NCBI RefSeq assembly: GCF_033807575.1
Contig: NC_084719.1
Span: forward strand, 868,001-932,000
DNA: 64,000 bases
Direction: 5' to 3'
Origin: Cydia pomonella
Taxonomy: Eukaryota; Arthropoda; Insecta; Lepidoptera; Tortricidae
Each line of letters opens with the position of its first letter. Position 1 is the stretch's first letter. A model generated the notes under the pieces. That model was not told where the DNA came from, made no database searches, and saw nothing but the letters and a program-made list of their open reading frames with translations. Shown piece after piece: positions 10,087 through 20,509 of this stretch. The position numbers and the translations under genes were made by a program.

Positions 10087-10211
10087 TACAATAGTGATAT
10101 AATCAAGCTTTTCAATCTTGTACCTTACTTAGGCAACTCAGCAGGCTTCGTTGCCTAAACACGGTACTCGACTGAAAAGCTCGAAAAGCTCTCTATTATG
10201 TCACGATTGTA
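10087..10211. mobile_element. Foldback MITE, TA-flanked
   Basis: TACAATAGTGATATAATCAA at the left matches ATTGTA preceded by a diverged TTATGTCACG at the right. Internal arms AAGCTTTTCAATCTTGTACC and GGTACTCGACTGAAAAGCT, and TTAGGCAAC/GTTGCCTAA, continue the fold. TA at 10085-10086 and 10212-10213. Non-coding, 125 bp. Confidence 0.7.
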
Positions 10212-10320
10212 TAAATTACTATTTTGGTTAACAATATAAAATAATAACAAATAAAAATAAAAATTAATAATTAAAAAAACCTGACTGCAAACAAATGGTA
10301 TTTTTACTAGCTTTCACTTG

Positions 10321-10372
10321 ATTGATTTATTTGTAGTTTTACATGTATGTATAATGTATAATTATTTTAATT
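10321..10372 (+). repeat. RP2-like tail remnant
   Basis: TTTGTAGTTTTACATGTATG and TATAATGTATAATTATT resemble 9510-9560, but the terminal AATAAAG is lost. Confidence 0.35.
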
Positions 10373-11665
10373 ATATATTTAATTAATATGCGGGCGCCAT
10401 TTTCCAAATTTATATAGCCTATGTCACTACCAAAATTCAGACGAATTTAACGATTAGTCTGTAGAGCGTGTCAAAGAAATGGACATACATACATATCATC
10501 ACATGCTCAAAAAGCATTACCCTCCTTCTAACGCAGTCGCGTAAAAAAAAAGCAACGTTGTTTCCGTAGTTTTGACCTGTAATGTTACAGCATTAACTTC
10601 GGTTCTCCACGAGTTTCCTCGTGCAATAAAAATGAAATAAAGAAAAGCTCCACGCAGTCGGGCCATTTGGTCTAACCTAACTGGCGCATGAATCACCAGC
10701 GCATTGTGCGTTCTGATGAAGCGATGCTTGTACGAATAACATTACCACACTAGTATTGTAAACACTTTTATCTACACACAAATCATAAACCCTCTATGAT
10801 GCCTTCAAAATCCGTAAATAATGGCCAACATTACGATAAACTGTTTTGTTTGCAACAAATTTCTTATTTGTGATATGTTGTAATAACTTCATAACTACAT
10901 CATTTGGTTATGACATTCAAATCTGGAACATCTCTGAAAAAAACAATTTTGACTTCTATTCTAATATCGGTCGAGATGCCTTTTTGTCCGAAGAGAAATG
11001 TCAATTGCATACAATTTTGACAAAATCGCATGTTAGTTTGCATCGAATGATACGGAAATAGGCCCCCGACTCTAGTTTGTCTCTGAATTATAAAAAAAAT
11101 ATACGGATGCGTGACATCCGTGAAAAAAGTTTTCATTTACCGCCATTTGACGTACAGTTGACCTTTTAATTAGTTTTAAGTATAAAATTAATTTGTTTTG
11201 TTGTTTTTAAAGTAATTATAGCAAAAGTTTCTGTAAAATGAGCGATAAAAATATTTCGGTAACGCCCCCACAAATCCGCGAGTTCCGTCAAGAGAGCAAC
11301 GATGTTCCAACGTTGGCTGTAATTTGGGTTAGTGAATATATCACAGAAAGTTTATAATACGTGTGTAGATAAAATAGTGTATGTAACTGTATATATATAT
11401 ATATATATACTTAGGCATTATAACACTCGACGTGTGATCCTTTTAAGAAAAGAAACTCACTTCGTTCGTTTCTTAAACCCAGACTCGTGTTTCTTAATGC
11501 CTTTTATTATGTAACAGTTACATAAACTACTAAACTCTACTATCAGCAGTAAATTATTAAAGTGCATGGCGACTTTATCAACGAATTCATTCATAATTTC
11601 TCCATGCAATTTCGCAGCTCACTGTACATAAGACAGGTTAAGATACAATAAAACAGAATGTAATG
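10373..11665. other. No gene seen
   Basis: AT-rich. A (TA)n tract lies at 11389-11409. Overlapping opposite-strand frames of 71-78 codons at 10846-11136 have no recognisable domain. The stretch at 10384-10480 (GCGGGCGCCATTTTCC and following) may be an old retroposon body, unassigned. Confidence 0.5.
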
Positions 11666-11667
11666 TA

Positions 11668-11725
11668 CAAAGGCGAACTTATCCCTATAAGGGATCTCTT
11701 CCAGTCAACCTTTGAACAGTCAAAA
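11668..11725 (-). repeat. RP2 fragment
   Basis: GCGAACTTATCCCTATAAGG and GATCTCTTCCAGTCAACCTT are the reverse complement of the upstream part of RP2 (AGGTTGTCTGGAAGAGATC and GGGATAAGTTCGCC at 19013). A similar reverse fragment is at 51455-51520. Confidence 0.5.
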
Positions 11726-11807
11726 AGGAAAACATGAAAGACATAGTATTAGTGTTGGTTAAGATTCGAGTTCTTCAAATTGCTTTAAGACTCGAATCAG
11801 TATTTTT

Positions 11808-12345
11808 GGAGGTTCGAAACTTTTTTTTTATTGAGGAGTTAATATATAATAATAATTCAGCCTATATACGTCCCACTGCTGGGCACAGGCCTCCTCTCAT
11901 GTGCGAGAGGGCTCGGGCTATAGTCCCCACGCTAGCCCGATGCGGATTGGGGACTTCACATACACCTTTGAATTTCTTCGCAGATGTATCGCAGATGTAT
12001 TGGAGGTTCGAAACTTTTTTTTTATTGAGGAGTTAATATATAATAATAATTCAGCCTATATACGTCCCACTGCTGGGCACAGGCCTCCTCTCATGTGCGA
12101 GAGGGCTCGGGCTATAGTCCCCACGCTAGCCCGATGCGGATTGGGGACTTCACATACACCTTTGAATTTCTTCGCAGATGTATTGCAGGTTTCCTCACGA
12201 TGTTTTCCTTCACCGAAAAGCTAGTGGTAAATATCAAATGATATTTCGTACATAAGTTCCGAAAAACTCATTGGTACGAGCCAGGATTTGAACCCGCGAC
12301 CTCCGGATTGAAAGTCGGACGTCATATCCACTCGGCCACCACTGC
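11808..12345 (-). mobile_element. SINE-2b with 194-bp tandem duplication of its 3' half
   Basis: Read on the minus strand, the tRNA-like head lies at about 12345-12270 (box A-like GGTGGCCGAGTGG, box B GGGTTCAAATCC). The shared core follows (TTTTTCGGAACTTATG, TATCATTTGATATTTACC, CATCGTGAGGAAAC), then a distinct 3' half ending GTGCCCAGCAGTGGGACGTA and TATAGGCTGAATTATTATT. That 3' half is present twice in direct order (11808-12001 and 12002-12195, period 194). Confidence 0.75.
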
Positions 12346-14538
12346 TTATTGAGGAGTTAACACAGAAAAAATACATGGGCTGAACAAAAACCTAAATAGC
12401 ATAAAAGTCTTTAAATACAGACTTAATCTTAATAATTAACACTAACATACGGTTTACAACATGACAATTTGTGTTTAGAGAGACTTAGTGTATATTCGTA
12501 TGCACTTAACTAATAACTTAGACTTATGTAACTAAATAGGAAGGAAAAAGTTACCTAGGTATTTATAATTTTTCGATATAAGTTATGGTTGTGCGTGGCC
12601 TTTCGGCGGGCCAGGGCAGATTCGTATTGAGACAGTTTCGTTTTTGGGCCCGAATCTGAGTAAGCCCGACTCTGTAGAGGCCAGATTCGCCATAGGTATC
12701 TTTCTGAACAAAACAATATCGACATACGACTTATGATATAGAAGTCACTTTATTTTTAAAACAATTTCTGAGTAGGTCAGATTCGTATATGGTCCCGTGA
12801 CATGACAGTAATACGTCTGATTAGTAATAAGTTGGGATCGGATTTATGCAGTTTCTTATCTCATCCGATTAGCAACGATTCGATTAAAATATTAAGCAGA
12901 TTCTTTTAATGATGAATTCTGGAAATAACGCTTTCTTATTAGGACAGATTTTATGTATATTTAATTTCGAAAAGGCCAGGTACAATCAGCAGATATCTGA
13001 GATACTGGCCACTTTAAGATTAAATATGATAAAGTAATTAATAGATAGTTCTTAATGACAATATCACATTAATGTCTGTATTGTATTGTAAGTCATATAA
13101 AATTGTGCTCTGTAAGTTTTAGAGAAGTTTTTATAATGGAACATAAAGACATTAAAATTGTTAAAACTGCTAAAGATCGGCCCTGCATACTGTTGAACGG
13201 ATTTAAATATTGTTTCAATGTCAAAAACATAAAATCAGAGACATTAAATTTTAGATGCAATAACAGAGATTCGTGTAGTGCTTTTTTGACGATGAATGCA
13301 TCAATGAGTGCTGTTATTCGGGTAAGTGAACATACCTGCCTCCCGGACTTTGAAAGAAATTCCATTGAATGGGCGATGTTTGGTTGTAAAGAAAAGGTAG
13401 CACAAAATTTTGAGCCTATACAGCCTATTTTCGAGGAGTCCTTAGAAGATCTTAAAGATTTGCACCATTCGATCTTACTGCCTACCTTCTCCTCCAAAAA
13501 AGACTCCTTATATTCCTGGAAAAAGCGGGCTTTGGGTACCGAGGCGTTAAAATTTGATAATCCCAAAGACGTGCAAATACCAAAAATAATAAGCGAAAAA
13601 TTTTTGGTTTTCGAAGAAGGCGACGATAATGACAAAATGTTTATTTTCTGCACTCCTTTGGCAAGAAAAACTATAAGGAAGACTACTCGATTCCTCGGGG
13701 ATGGCACTTTTAAAGTTGTTCCGAAACCATTCTGTCAACTGTATACGATACACGCCATGTTGAACTATGATTCCGATAGTAGCCGCACCATTGTGCCAAT
13801 CATATACGCCCTTCTACCTGACAAAAAGGAGGAAACGTACGTCAGACTGTTTCAAGCACTGCAAACCATTCTGAATGCAAACATCCAACATTATAAGGCT
13901 GACTTCGAGTTAGCTCCTTTGAATGCTGTATCTCAGGTCTTTCCGTCGGTCAAGAAATCGGGATGCTTCCTGCATTTTATAAAAGCTATTTGGAGAAAAG
14001 GGAAAGAAATGAATCTCTGCAGTGATGATGGGAAATCATCATTTCTCAGGTTACTGACGTATCTGCCCTTGCTACCGAATGAACATATTCCTGAAACATG
14101 GCGTGCTCTTGTTTCAAAATTTCCTGGTGTGAATAATATCGACCAATTTATCAAATATTTTAATGATTTTTGGCTGTCAATAATAACTCCGGAAATATTT
14201 GGTTGCTCGCAGGAAAAAAATCGCACAACCAATGATTTAGAAGGTTGGCATAATAGGTTCAACAAAAAGCTGTGTAAACAGTCAAATATATTTAAATTTT
14301 TGTTTGTGCTAAAGAAGGAGGGTAAACATTTTGATATAAGTATCAGACAAGCCTCTGCCCACCGAGAAACTAAAAAATCTAGAAAAATTGACCTCAAATA
14401 TGATAAGCATGTGCGAAATCTACTCACAGAAGTGAAGCAGAAAACTATCGGGTTCGTAGATTTTCTCAAAAAAGTGGCATACTTGAGCTATGAAAGACAT
14501 GTAAAGAGAGAATTATTTGGCGATACGAGTAACAATAA

Positions 14539-15158
14539 CCGGCCAAGAGCATGTCGGGCCACGCTCAGTGTAGGGTTCCGTAGTTACTCTTCCGTCACAA
14601 TAAGCGAAACTGGAGCTTAAAGTATAGTAAATTGTTAACCAAGGGATGAAACGGTACCTTTCACCTGAGTTAAACAAATAGGCAAATTTGCATAATCAGT
14701 ACCTAATTAAAATAAGTCTTTTTACTATGAAGGGAAAACTTTTTGCGATAACTCAAAAACAGCTAAACTGATCATGTCCGCTATAGTTTTCATTTAATGT
14801 CTCTCTAAAGCTCTACTTTCACGATTTTTTTCACATTTTTTGGACCTATGGTTCAAAAGTTAGAGGGGGGGGGACACATTTTTTATTTCTTTCGGAGCGA
14901 TTATATCCGAATATATTCACTTTATCAAAAAATGTTTCTTGAAAACCCCTATTAGTTTTGAAAGACCTTTCCAACGATACCCCACACTCTAGGGTTGAAG
15001 CGAAAAAAAAATTTCACCCCCACTTTACGTGTAGGGGAGGTACCCTAAAAAAAATTAAATTTTTAGATTTTATTGTACGACTTTGTCGGCTTTATTGATT
15101 TATATATCCATGCCAAATTTCAGCTTTCTAGCACTAACGACCACGGAGCAAAGCCTCG

Positions 15159-15217
<59 letters not shown>

Positions 15218-15270
15218 GGACATGGCGAAACTATAAGGGTTCCGTTTTATGCCATTTGGCTACGGAACCC
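14539..15270 (-). mobile_element. GTTCCG-B element inserted in the transposase gene
   Basis: On the plus strand it starts CCGGCCAAGAGCATG and ends CTACGGAACCC; in element orientation it starts GGGTTCCGTAGCC and ends CTTGGCCGG. TAA at 14536-14538 and 15271-15273 is a candidate 3-bp target duplication. Because the host frame is known on both sides, the ends are well fixed. The length is 732 bp, a multiple of three, as is the 3-bp duplication, so the frame downstream is kept. It contains a GACA microsatellite. Other copies: 25547-26121 and 58793-59462. Non-coding. Confidence 0.8.
15156..15218 (+). repeat. (GACA)n microsatellite within GTTCCG-B
   Basis: About 14 perfect GACA units. Shorter runs of the same tetramer (CTGT units on the other strand) occupy the same place in the copies at 25588 and 58845, so the array expanded from a seed carried by the element. 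Confidence 0.9.
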
Positions 15271-16027
15271 TAAAAATGAGTCTAGCAGTGCGAGTTCCGA
15301 GAGTGAATCTTCCAGTGATTGTTCAAGTGATTATGAAATATTTTGAATGATTATTATCGGATGGCGTTTAATTTATAAGTTATAGGTATCTAACGCGTTC
15401 GAAGTAAAGGGTGAATTTTAAGAGGACCTTACTTTAGTTAAGTTAAAAATGTTTCTAAGTTCTAAGCTACTGAAAACAAGTGGTATATTACGTTTTTTTA
15501 TTAGATACCTGCCTGAAAAATATTGTAATAAATACATATTTTTTTATTAATATAACTAATATTTTATTTTTCCTTTGACTGTACATTCGCCTGACGTACC
15601 CAAAAAATGACTGACATATTACCTGACCTTCTCAGAATAAAGACTAAACAGAATCCAATCAACATCGAATCGGTCGTACTCGGAATTGCACATACTAAAA
15701 TTCTGGTTATGTGATTTTCTGACCTACTCAGAATCCGGCATTATGAGAATCTGAAGAGCTAGGAATTTGAGATCTTAATAACCTGACATCTTAGGAACTT
15801 GGATAACTAATAAAATGCTCTATACATTATCGAACTTACTCAGAATCAGAATTAAATAGAAACTGGCAACATTAGAGTCATACTTACTCAGATTTTGGCC
15901 TAAAACTCAACTGTTTTAATACGAACCCGTCTTGCCCCGCCTAAAGGCTGCGTGGTACTTTACAGACTTTGGTATACCTAGAAATTGATTGAACGGTATT
16001 TTAACCGAACCTATTTTACACTTGCGA

Positions 16028-16307
16028 CCCTATTCGAAGAATGAAATACGGAAAAGATAAGATAACGATAAGTTCTGGTTTAGATAAGTTCTCAATTAGA
16101 TATCGTTTGTATGTCGTATAATTGACAGAAGCAGTACGATTCGGGAAACCAATGTCACTTTGACGTTAGAAATATCGTAAATAGATCTTGTTGAGATCAC
16201 AGCATAATCGAAATAAAAGTCAATTTTGACATATCGTTTAGTTATCGATCTTTTCAATCTCTTTCCAAGATCTTAAGCATCTCTTAATCATTCTTCGAAT
16301 CGGGCCC
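16028..16307 (-). mobile_element. MITE-1 copy 2
   Basis: Reverse complement of the copy at 3292: begins CCCTATTCGAAGAATGAAAT, passes TTTGTATGTCGTATAATTGAC, and ends AATCATTCTTCGAATCGGGCC. It lies 80 bases beyond the MULE right end and is independent of it. Confidence 0.75.
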
Positions 16308-16489
16308 TTGGACATTACTTCTGCAGGGACTTAGCAAGCGATTGAAGGGATGTACAATTTTTTTCGACCGTATAGCAACTCTCGATATTGATATAACGAA
16401 GTTTTAACCAAAAACCTGAAATAAATTCCACGTAACAGTTTTGATGATTCACAGTTAGTTTCACTAGACTTAAATCGACCTTTTGTATT

Positions 16490-16623
16490 GTTTTCGAGCT
16501 CCCGAACTCACAAATGAGGGTAGACTGAGCGCGGCCTACACAACTTTGACACCCACCCGCTATCTTCAGTTACCCGTGAACAAAATGCATGTAACTGCGT
16601 CGAAATATCGGGAGCTCGAAAAC
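16490..16623. repeat. Stem-loop repeat with GAGCTCCCGA arms
   Basis: GTTTTCGAGCTCCCGA and TCGGGAGCTCGAAAAC are perfect reverse complements about 100 bases apart. The interior is GC-richer than its surroundings. I treat the 78-codon frame across it as chance. Confidence 0.55.
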
Positions 16624-16878
16624 AACACATGTAACACCAAATATTCGAACTTCAAAAAACGTGTCCTAAAACTCCATGCGGTTATCGAAGCCATTAAATC
16701 GGCCGTAACCGCTTCATGAATCAAACCCAATGCGTTCTGATAAATCGGGGACTTACTTTAGTATCACTTCCGAGGTTTTTCGGTTTCAATTCCTTTTATA
16801 CTGTGTGTATTACTTGATGTTTAGATGATTTCATGTATTTAGATGGCAAATGACTTCCTTAAAGGATGACTCATTTTA

Positions 16879-17003
16879 GACCGGCCCGGGTTCGGGCCGG
16901 GGCTTCCGACATTTCGTTTTCTATAGGGAACATCATGTGATCATCGGTCACCCGTCATAGAAAACGTAGTGTTGGACGCCCCGGCCTGGGCTCTGGGGCG
17001 ATC
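16879..17003. mobile_element. GC-rich foldback MITE, TA-flanked
   Basis: Left arm GACCGGCCCGGG, CGGGCCGGGGCTTCCGAC, CGTTTTCTAT; right arm CATAGAAAACG, TTGGACGCCCCGGCC, GGGGCGATC. TA borders both ends. A half-copy with the same GGTCACCTGTCATAGAAAAC core is at 56395-56510 in reverse. Confidence 0.65.
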
Positions 17004-17298
17004 TAACGTGTGTCATACTTCATTCGGAACATTTTCTAAGGGGTCGCTATTGTTTCTAATACAGTTTTAAGTCATAATGTATTGTTTGTCCGAATTTTCG
17101 TTAGCCATAATTTGGTTTTTCTCAGAAACGCGTAACTTTTCAGGATTGCCATAAAACAAACCTAACCTTACCTATCTATAGAATAACCTAAGGAAATTCC
17201 TGAAAAGTTAACGGTTTTAGAGTTATGACTAATGGTAATATGACTATCATTACATTATGACTTTCGATAATTATGCGAAAGAAAGGGATCCGTTTTCT

Positions 17299-17603
17299 AA
17301 GTCATCATCATCTTCTTCGGGTTGTTCGAACATTTTGCCACGGCTCGTAAGAACCTGATGGGGTCCGCTTGGCAACTAATCCTAAGAGTTGGCATATACG
17401 CACTAGTTTTTATGATGAAACTGTCATCGGACCTTCCAACCCAGAGGGGAACTAGGCCTTATTGGGATTAGACCTGATCAAATGATATATCGTACATAAG
17501 TCCTGAAAAAATTATTGGTAAAGCCGAGGTTTGAAACTATGAACCCGCAACCACCGGATTGAAAGTTGTCTGCTCTTGCTTCTAGCCTGCTATCATCGCT
17601 CTC
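17299..17603 (-). mobile_element. SINE-2a, diverged
   Basis: Minus-strand order matches the copy at 27064: a degenerate head (CAATCCGGTGGTTGCGGG), the core AATGATATATCGTACATAAG in reverse, GGGTTGGAAGGTCCGATG, AAAAACTAGTGCG, GCCAACTCTTAGGATTAGTTG, AAGCGGACCCCATCAGG, and CGTGGCAAAATG. It is several tens of percent diverged from the two clean copies. Confidence 0.65.
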
Positions 17604-17659
17604 TGAACGTCTTCTAGTTATGTAGCAAAATCAATATGGATTGGTTAAAATAAAAATAA

Positions 17660-18046
17660 AAAAGATAATCATCATTGGCCACACCATCTGTTTTAGATGC
17701 TTGTTGCGGCGCTTGTGGGTTTATGGGGCTGGGCATCGCCGTTGGTGGCTATAAAGTCCTATAGCAGCGCGACATTTCTTTCCACATCGATCGCATACAA
17801 ATCATGAGTTCGCAGGAGGTGGTAGAGCATAACGAAGACTTTTCTGCTTAAGGTGCTCCAGCCAGTCATCGTCGTGCTTTGATATTCCGACTTTAATGTC
17901 GTGACGCCATTCCGGTCCCATTTCGGCGCGTTTCTCCCAATCGTCGGTCCGAATGCCAAAACTGTCCATGTCCCTCTTTGCAAAACAAACTATTCCACAC
18001 TTGATAAAAAATAATCCAAAGCCTAAGCTATAATCTAGATACGTCA
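17660..18046 (-). mobile_element. Possible LINE C-terminal fragment
   Basis: Minus-strand frame CKRDMDS-like (FAKRDMDSFGIRTDDWEKR), AEMGPEWRHDIKVGI, HDDDWLEHLKQK. The spacing of KRD..S.GI....WE..A....EWR resembles the terminal region of RTE-like LINEs. No upstream reverse transcriptase is present. A short orphan coding exon cannot be excluded. Confidence 0.4.
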
Positions 18047-18342
18047 TTTACGAAATGTTTGTATACCTATGCGAAGCATTAGAAGTTAAATTCAAAAGAA
18101 GTATAAAGCGTCCCTGAATCGCCAAAACTGTAGTCTTGACAAAAATGTCTGTCCACCATGGGGACTGTAGTATAGGACAAGAACCAAATTAAACAGCTGA
18201 TGGCGTAAGACTGATTTATTCAATATCGTGCATTACCCCAAGTACCCACATTATTTTATAAGCATACCCACTACAGGGACCTTCACTTATTAATTATTTA
18301 TTTATTATTAACTACTGCAACTAATTTGACAGGTAGATCCTA

Positions 18343-18480
18343 ATTCAATTCAATTCAATTTATTTTCAGAACACGTGTACGTTCCATAGTTATGGTAAGT
18401 AACAAATAATCAATCAAGATACTTATAATATTACACGTGCATTTCATTAATTTCAATGATTGTACACTTGTGATTTGTGT
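18343..18480 (-). mobile_element. Non-LTR 3' end with TTGAA tandem tail
   Basis: On the minus strand the sequence ends AAAATAAATTGAATTGAATTGAATT, that is AATAAA plus a tandem 5-mer, a typical 3' terminus of CR1/Jockey-like elements. No coding part survives. Confidence 0.55.
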
Positions 18481-18540
18481 TGTATGATTGTCATTCATTC
18501 ACCTTTACTTCTGTTTTACTCATTTCCTCAAAGGTTAACT

Positions 18541-18780
18541 GAATAAGAATAAGAATAAGAATAAGAATAAGAAATATTTATTAGCACAAAAAGTTACAAA
18601 GTTTAGATTAATATTTAATTGTACTCACAGAAAATTGCGCTAAAAGGTCTTCACTCAGCTTGATGTCCCGAAGTTAGTCTTACGACACACTACGGGACGC
18701 TGGTTTTCAGTGAAGCCTGGTAAAACTAAAACTAATTATAAGACTAGAACTAAACCTAGAACTAGAACTAAAAAAAAAAA
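18541..18780 (-). mobile_element. Non-LTR 3' end with TTATTC tandem tail
   Basis: Minus strand: AATAAATATTTCTTATTC followed by further TTATTC units. The body includes CCAGCGTCCCGTAGTGTG, and a degenerate AACTAG-type repeat lies at the upstream side (18722-18775). 5'-truncated and non-coding. Confidence 0.55.
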
Positions 18781-19008
18781 AAACTAGATGCTACCAATAT
18801 CCAAAAAAAAATATACTTAACACAATAAATATACACAGCATTTGTAACAAAAACATAGAATTCGAATACTTACTAATCTTTTAATGAACATAAAGAACAA
18901 ACACAAGAAATAAATAAAAATAAAAAATCAGAAGAGAGGAATTATAATTCTTAAATTATGGTTCTTAATTTATATATATAAACCCATATCTTAATTTAAC
19001 TGGACCCC

Positions 19009-19110
19009 ATACAGGGATAAGTTCGCCTTTGTTCTATTTAATTTACTCTGTAACTGTGTTTTTCGTGTTTTTATTTCTATGTACAATAAAGTATATACAT
19101 ACATACATAA
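19009..19110 (+). mobile_element. RP2-like 3' end
   Basis: GGGATAAGTTCGCCTTTG, then TTTATTTCTATGTACAATAAAG and ATACATACATACAT repeats. Same design as RP2 with a different tandem tail (ATAC). Confidence 0.55.
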
Positions 19111-19164
19111 GCTAATGTTAGTATTTTTTAAATCATAATAATAAATAAATCTACAAATAAAAAC

Positions 19165-19500
19165 TTATAAACTACCTACGTGGAGCGCGAGATATGGAGC
19201 TGCGTCCATCGACGCATCAACGCAGAACAACGCAGGATCCGGTTGGTGCTGCAGCGGACTCTGGCTAGCAGGAAGGCGCACCGCTTGCGCATTATGGAAG
19301 CAAAATCGTCGGTCCGCGCCTCCGCAAACATGCCCAACGCACTGCAGTGCCGCGGCAACCCCAACAAACCTAAACGCGTTATTATATTGGACTCGCAAGT
19401 CGCTGTATGCCCGCTGCGTACAATTTACCTACAGGTCGCATGTATAAAACGACTGGCAAAATGCCTTAAACAAAGTAATTTTCACAGGTTGTGAGCGTCT
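19165..19500 (-). mobile_element. LINE C-terminal coding fragment, frameshifted
   Basis: Minus strand: FKAFCQSFYTC, QRAYSDLRVQYNNAFR, then a frame change into LGLPRHCSALGMFAEARTD and IMRKRCAFLLARVRCSTN. This Y-NNAFR, LPR-CSAS-MF, R-R-S-N signature belongs to the post-RT region of a common insect non-LTR group. At least one frameshift near 19365 makes it a relic. It is GC-richer than its flanks. Confidence 0.65.
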
Positions 19501-20170
19501 TGCGAACCTGCGAGCCTAATACAATAGTGCCTTAAATGTAACAATTATTTTCACTAGTTAACCAAATAATTTCCATTTGTATTTCAATATATCAACAACA
19601 ATCATACATCAAGTCAAGTAACTAATCAAGGATAGCAGAGTTTTTGTCTTTTTAACTCTGATATTTAAATCTGTCCACAGTCTGTGCTATGTCTGACCTT
19701 CCCAGCTGAACACATACACATTTCTCCTTTTTCTTATTCTCCGTCGGCAAAAAGCCCCATTGTCATGCGTAGCCAGCCCGCGGTTTATCAGAAAGCTATG
19801 CGAGTGATTCATATGGCTGTTAGGGTAGATTTAATGCGTGTACCGACCCATGGTTCACTCCGGGTCTGTTTTATAAAGATCTGTTACATGATATTTCAGG
19901 TTAAATAATAGTAAATATAAGATCCCACTTCCTTTTATCAAGTACAATAAATTTAAATTGTATCATTTGTTCTCCAGTATTGGCTACGTTTATAATGAGG
20001 GTGTCAATCTAGGGGCTATGAGAAACATTGGAATGTTTAAGTTATTTGACAGTTGGTTGAAAGTGTTGAAACACTCCGGCTTTAGAATGAATTGGATTGT
20101 TTCTTTTTTCCTTACACCAGTTTTTTACTTATTACAAATATGTCTGAAAAAGTTTCAAAGAGGCTTAAAT
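19501..20170. other. No gene seen
   Basis: No domain in the frames here. The 74- and 90-codon frames at 19684-20230 lack any recognisable feature. Confidence 0.45.
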
Positions 20171-20171
20171 A

Positions 20172-20505
20172 TAGGAAAATCATACACAAATCGATCTAGA
20201 CCCACAGTGGGTAAGCTCAATAGGTACTAGTAGAGCTTAGTGTTGTGGGTAAACAATCAGTTTTATGTGCTTGTATTGACCTCTCAAGGACCTGGAATTG
20301 CTAGCTAGCTGAAGAAGGCCCAGGATCTTCAAAGTTATCGGAGTGTGCTCAAGGTTAGTGACTATATCCCATATTGAATGAGTGCAATGCCTGTCCAAAA
20401 GTTTTAATATGCTAGGGAACCTAGGACCAGCTGAGCTATCGAAGGGTTCATACGTGAACATAAAATTTTGGCACAAATAAATGCCCTTGCCATAATTCGT
20501 ACCTA
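20172..20505 (-). mobile_element. Diverged SINE-1, interrupted
   Basis: CATACACAAATCGA, CCCACAGTGGGTAAGCTCAATAGG on one side and GGCACAAATAAATGCCCTTGCC on the other are the outer parts of a minus-strand SINE-1. About 230 bases between them (20230-20462) do not match the family, implying an insertion or replacement; I do not recognise that inner segment. Confidence 0.45.
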
Positions 20506-20509
20506 AGTA

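Larger units (their letters stand above)
13136..15346 (+). pseudogene. MULE transposase with FLYWCH-like finger, split by GTTCCG-B
   Basis: Continuous frame from 13103. The ATG at 13136 has A at -3 and G at +4 and is the likelier start. Residues here count from 13103. Residues about 30-85 form a FLYWCH-like Cys/His zinc finger (LLNGFKYCF, NFRCNNRDSC, then EHTC). The MULE-type DDE catalytic core follows: D200 in GDGTFKVVPKPF with QLYTIHAML after it, D267 in ADFE, the C-to-H signature GCFLHFIKAIW, and E380 in NDLEGWHNRF. All three acidic residues are present. Native coding stops at 14538 where GTTCCG-B begins; in the interrupted state the frame reads into the insert and stops at 14620. The native acidic Ser-rich C-terminus (NESSSASSESESSSDCSSD) resumes in the same frame at 15274-15346. 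It would cut and reseal the surrounding element's ends. Apart from the insertion I see no stop or frameshift, so the copy died late. Confidence 0.85.
12599..15947 (+). mobile_element. MULE DNA transposon with terminal inverted repeats
   Basis: The left end CCTTTCGGCGGGCCAGG and the reverse complement of the right end, CCTTTAGGCGGGGCAAG, stay alignable for about 75 bases (TTCGTATT, ACAGTT, AATCTGAGTAAG, GACTCT). Flanks GTGCGTGG (12591-12598) and CTGCGTGG (15948-15955) match at 7 of 8 positions and are a candidate target duplication. Subterminal motifs TTCTGAGTAGGTCAGA at 12766-12781 and its exact reverse complement at 15718-15733 support paired transposase-binding regions. The only gene is the transposase at 13136. 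Removing the 732-bp GTTCCG-B insertion, the element is about 2.6 kb. Confidence 0.82.

Noticed and set aside
13093..14469. Minus-strand frames of 178 and 204 codons
   Set aside because: Shadows of the MULE transposase on the plus strand.
14539..15270. GTTCCG-B as a Helitron
   Set aside because: One end has a hairpin followed by CTAA in reverse orientation, which recalls Helitrons, but there is no 5' TC start and a TAA/TTA duplication fits better in two of three copies. Left unassigned.
15073..15346. Plus-strand frames containing repeated Thr-Asp-Arg-Gln
   Set aside because: They arise from the GACA microsatellite in GTTCCG-B. Only the last 23 codons belong to a real gene, the MULE transposase.
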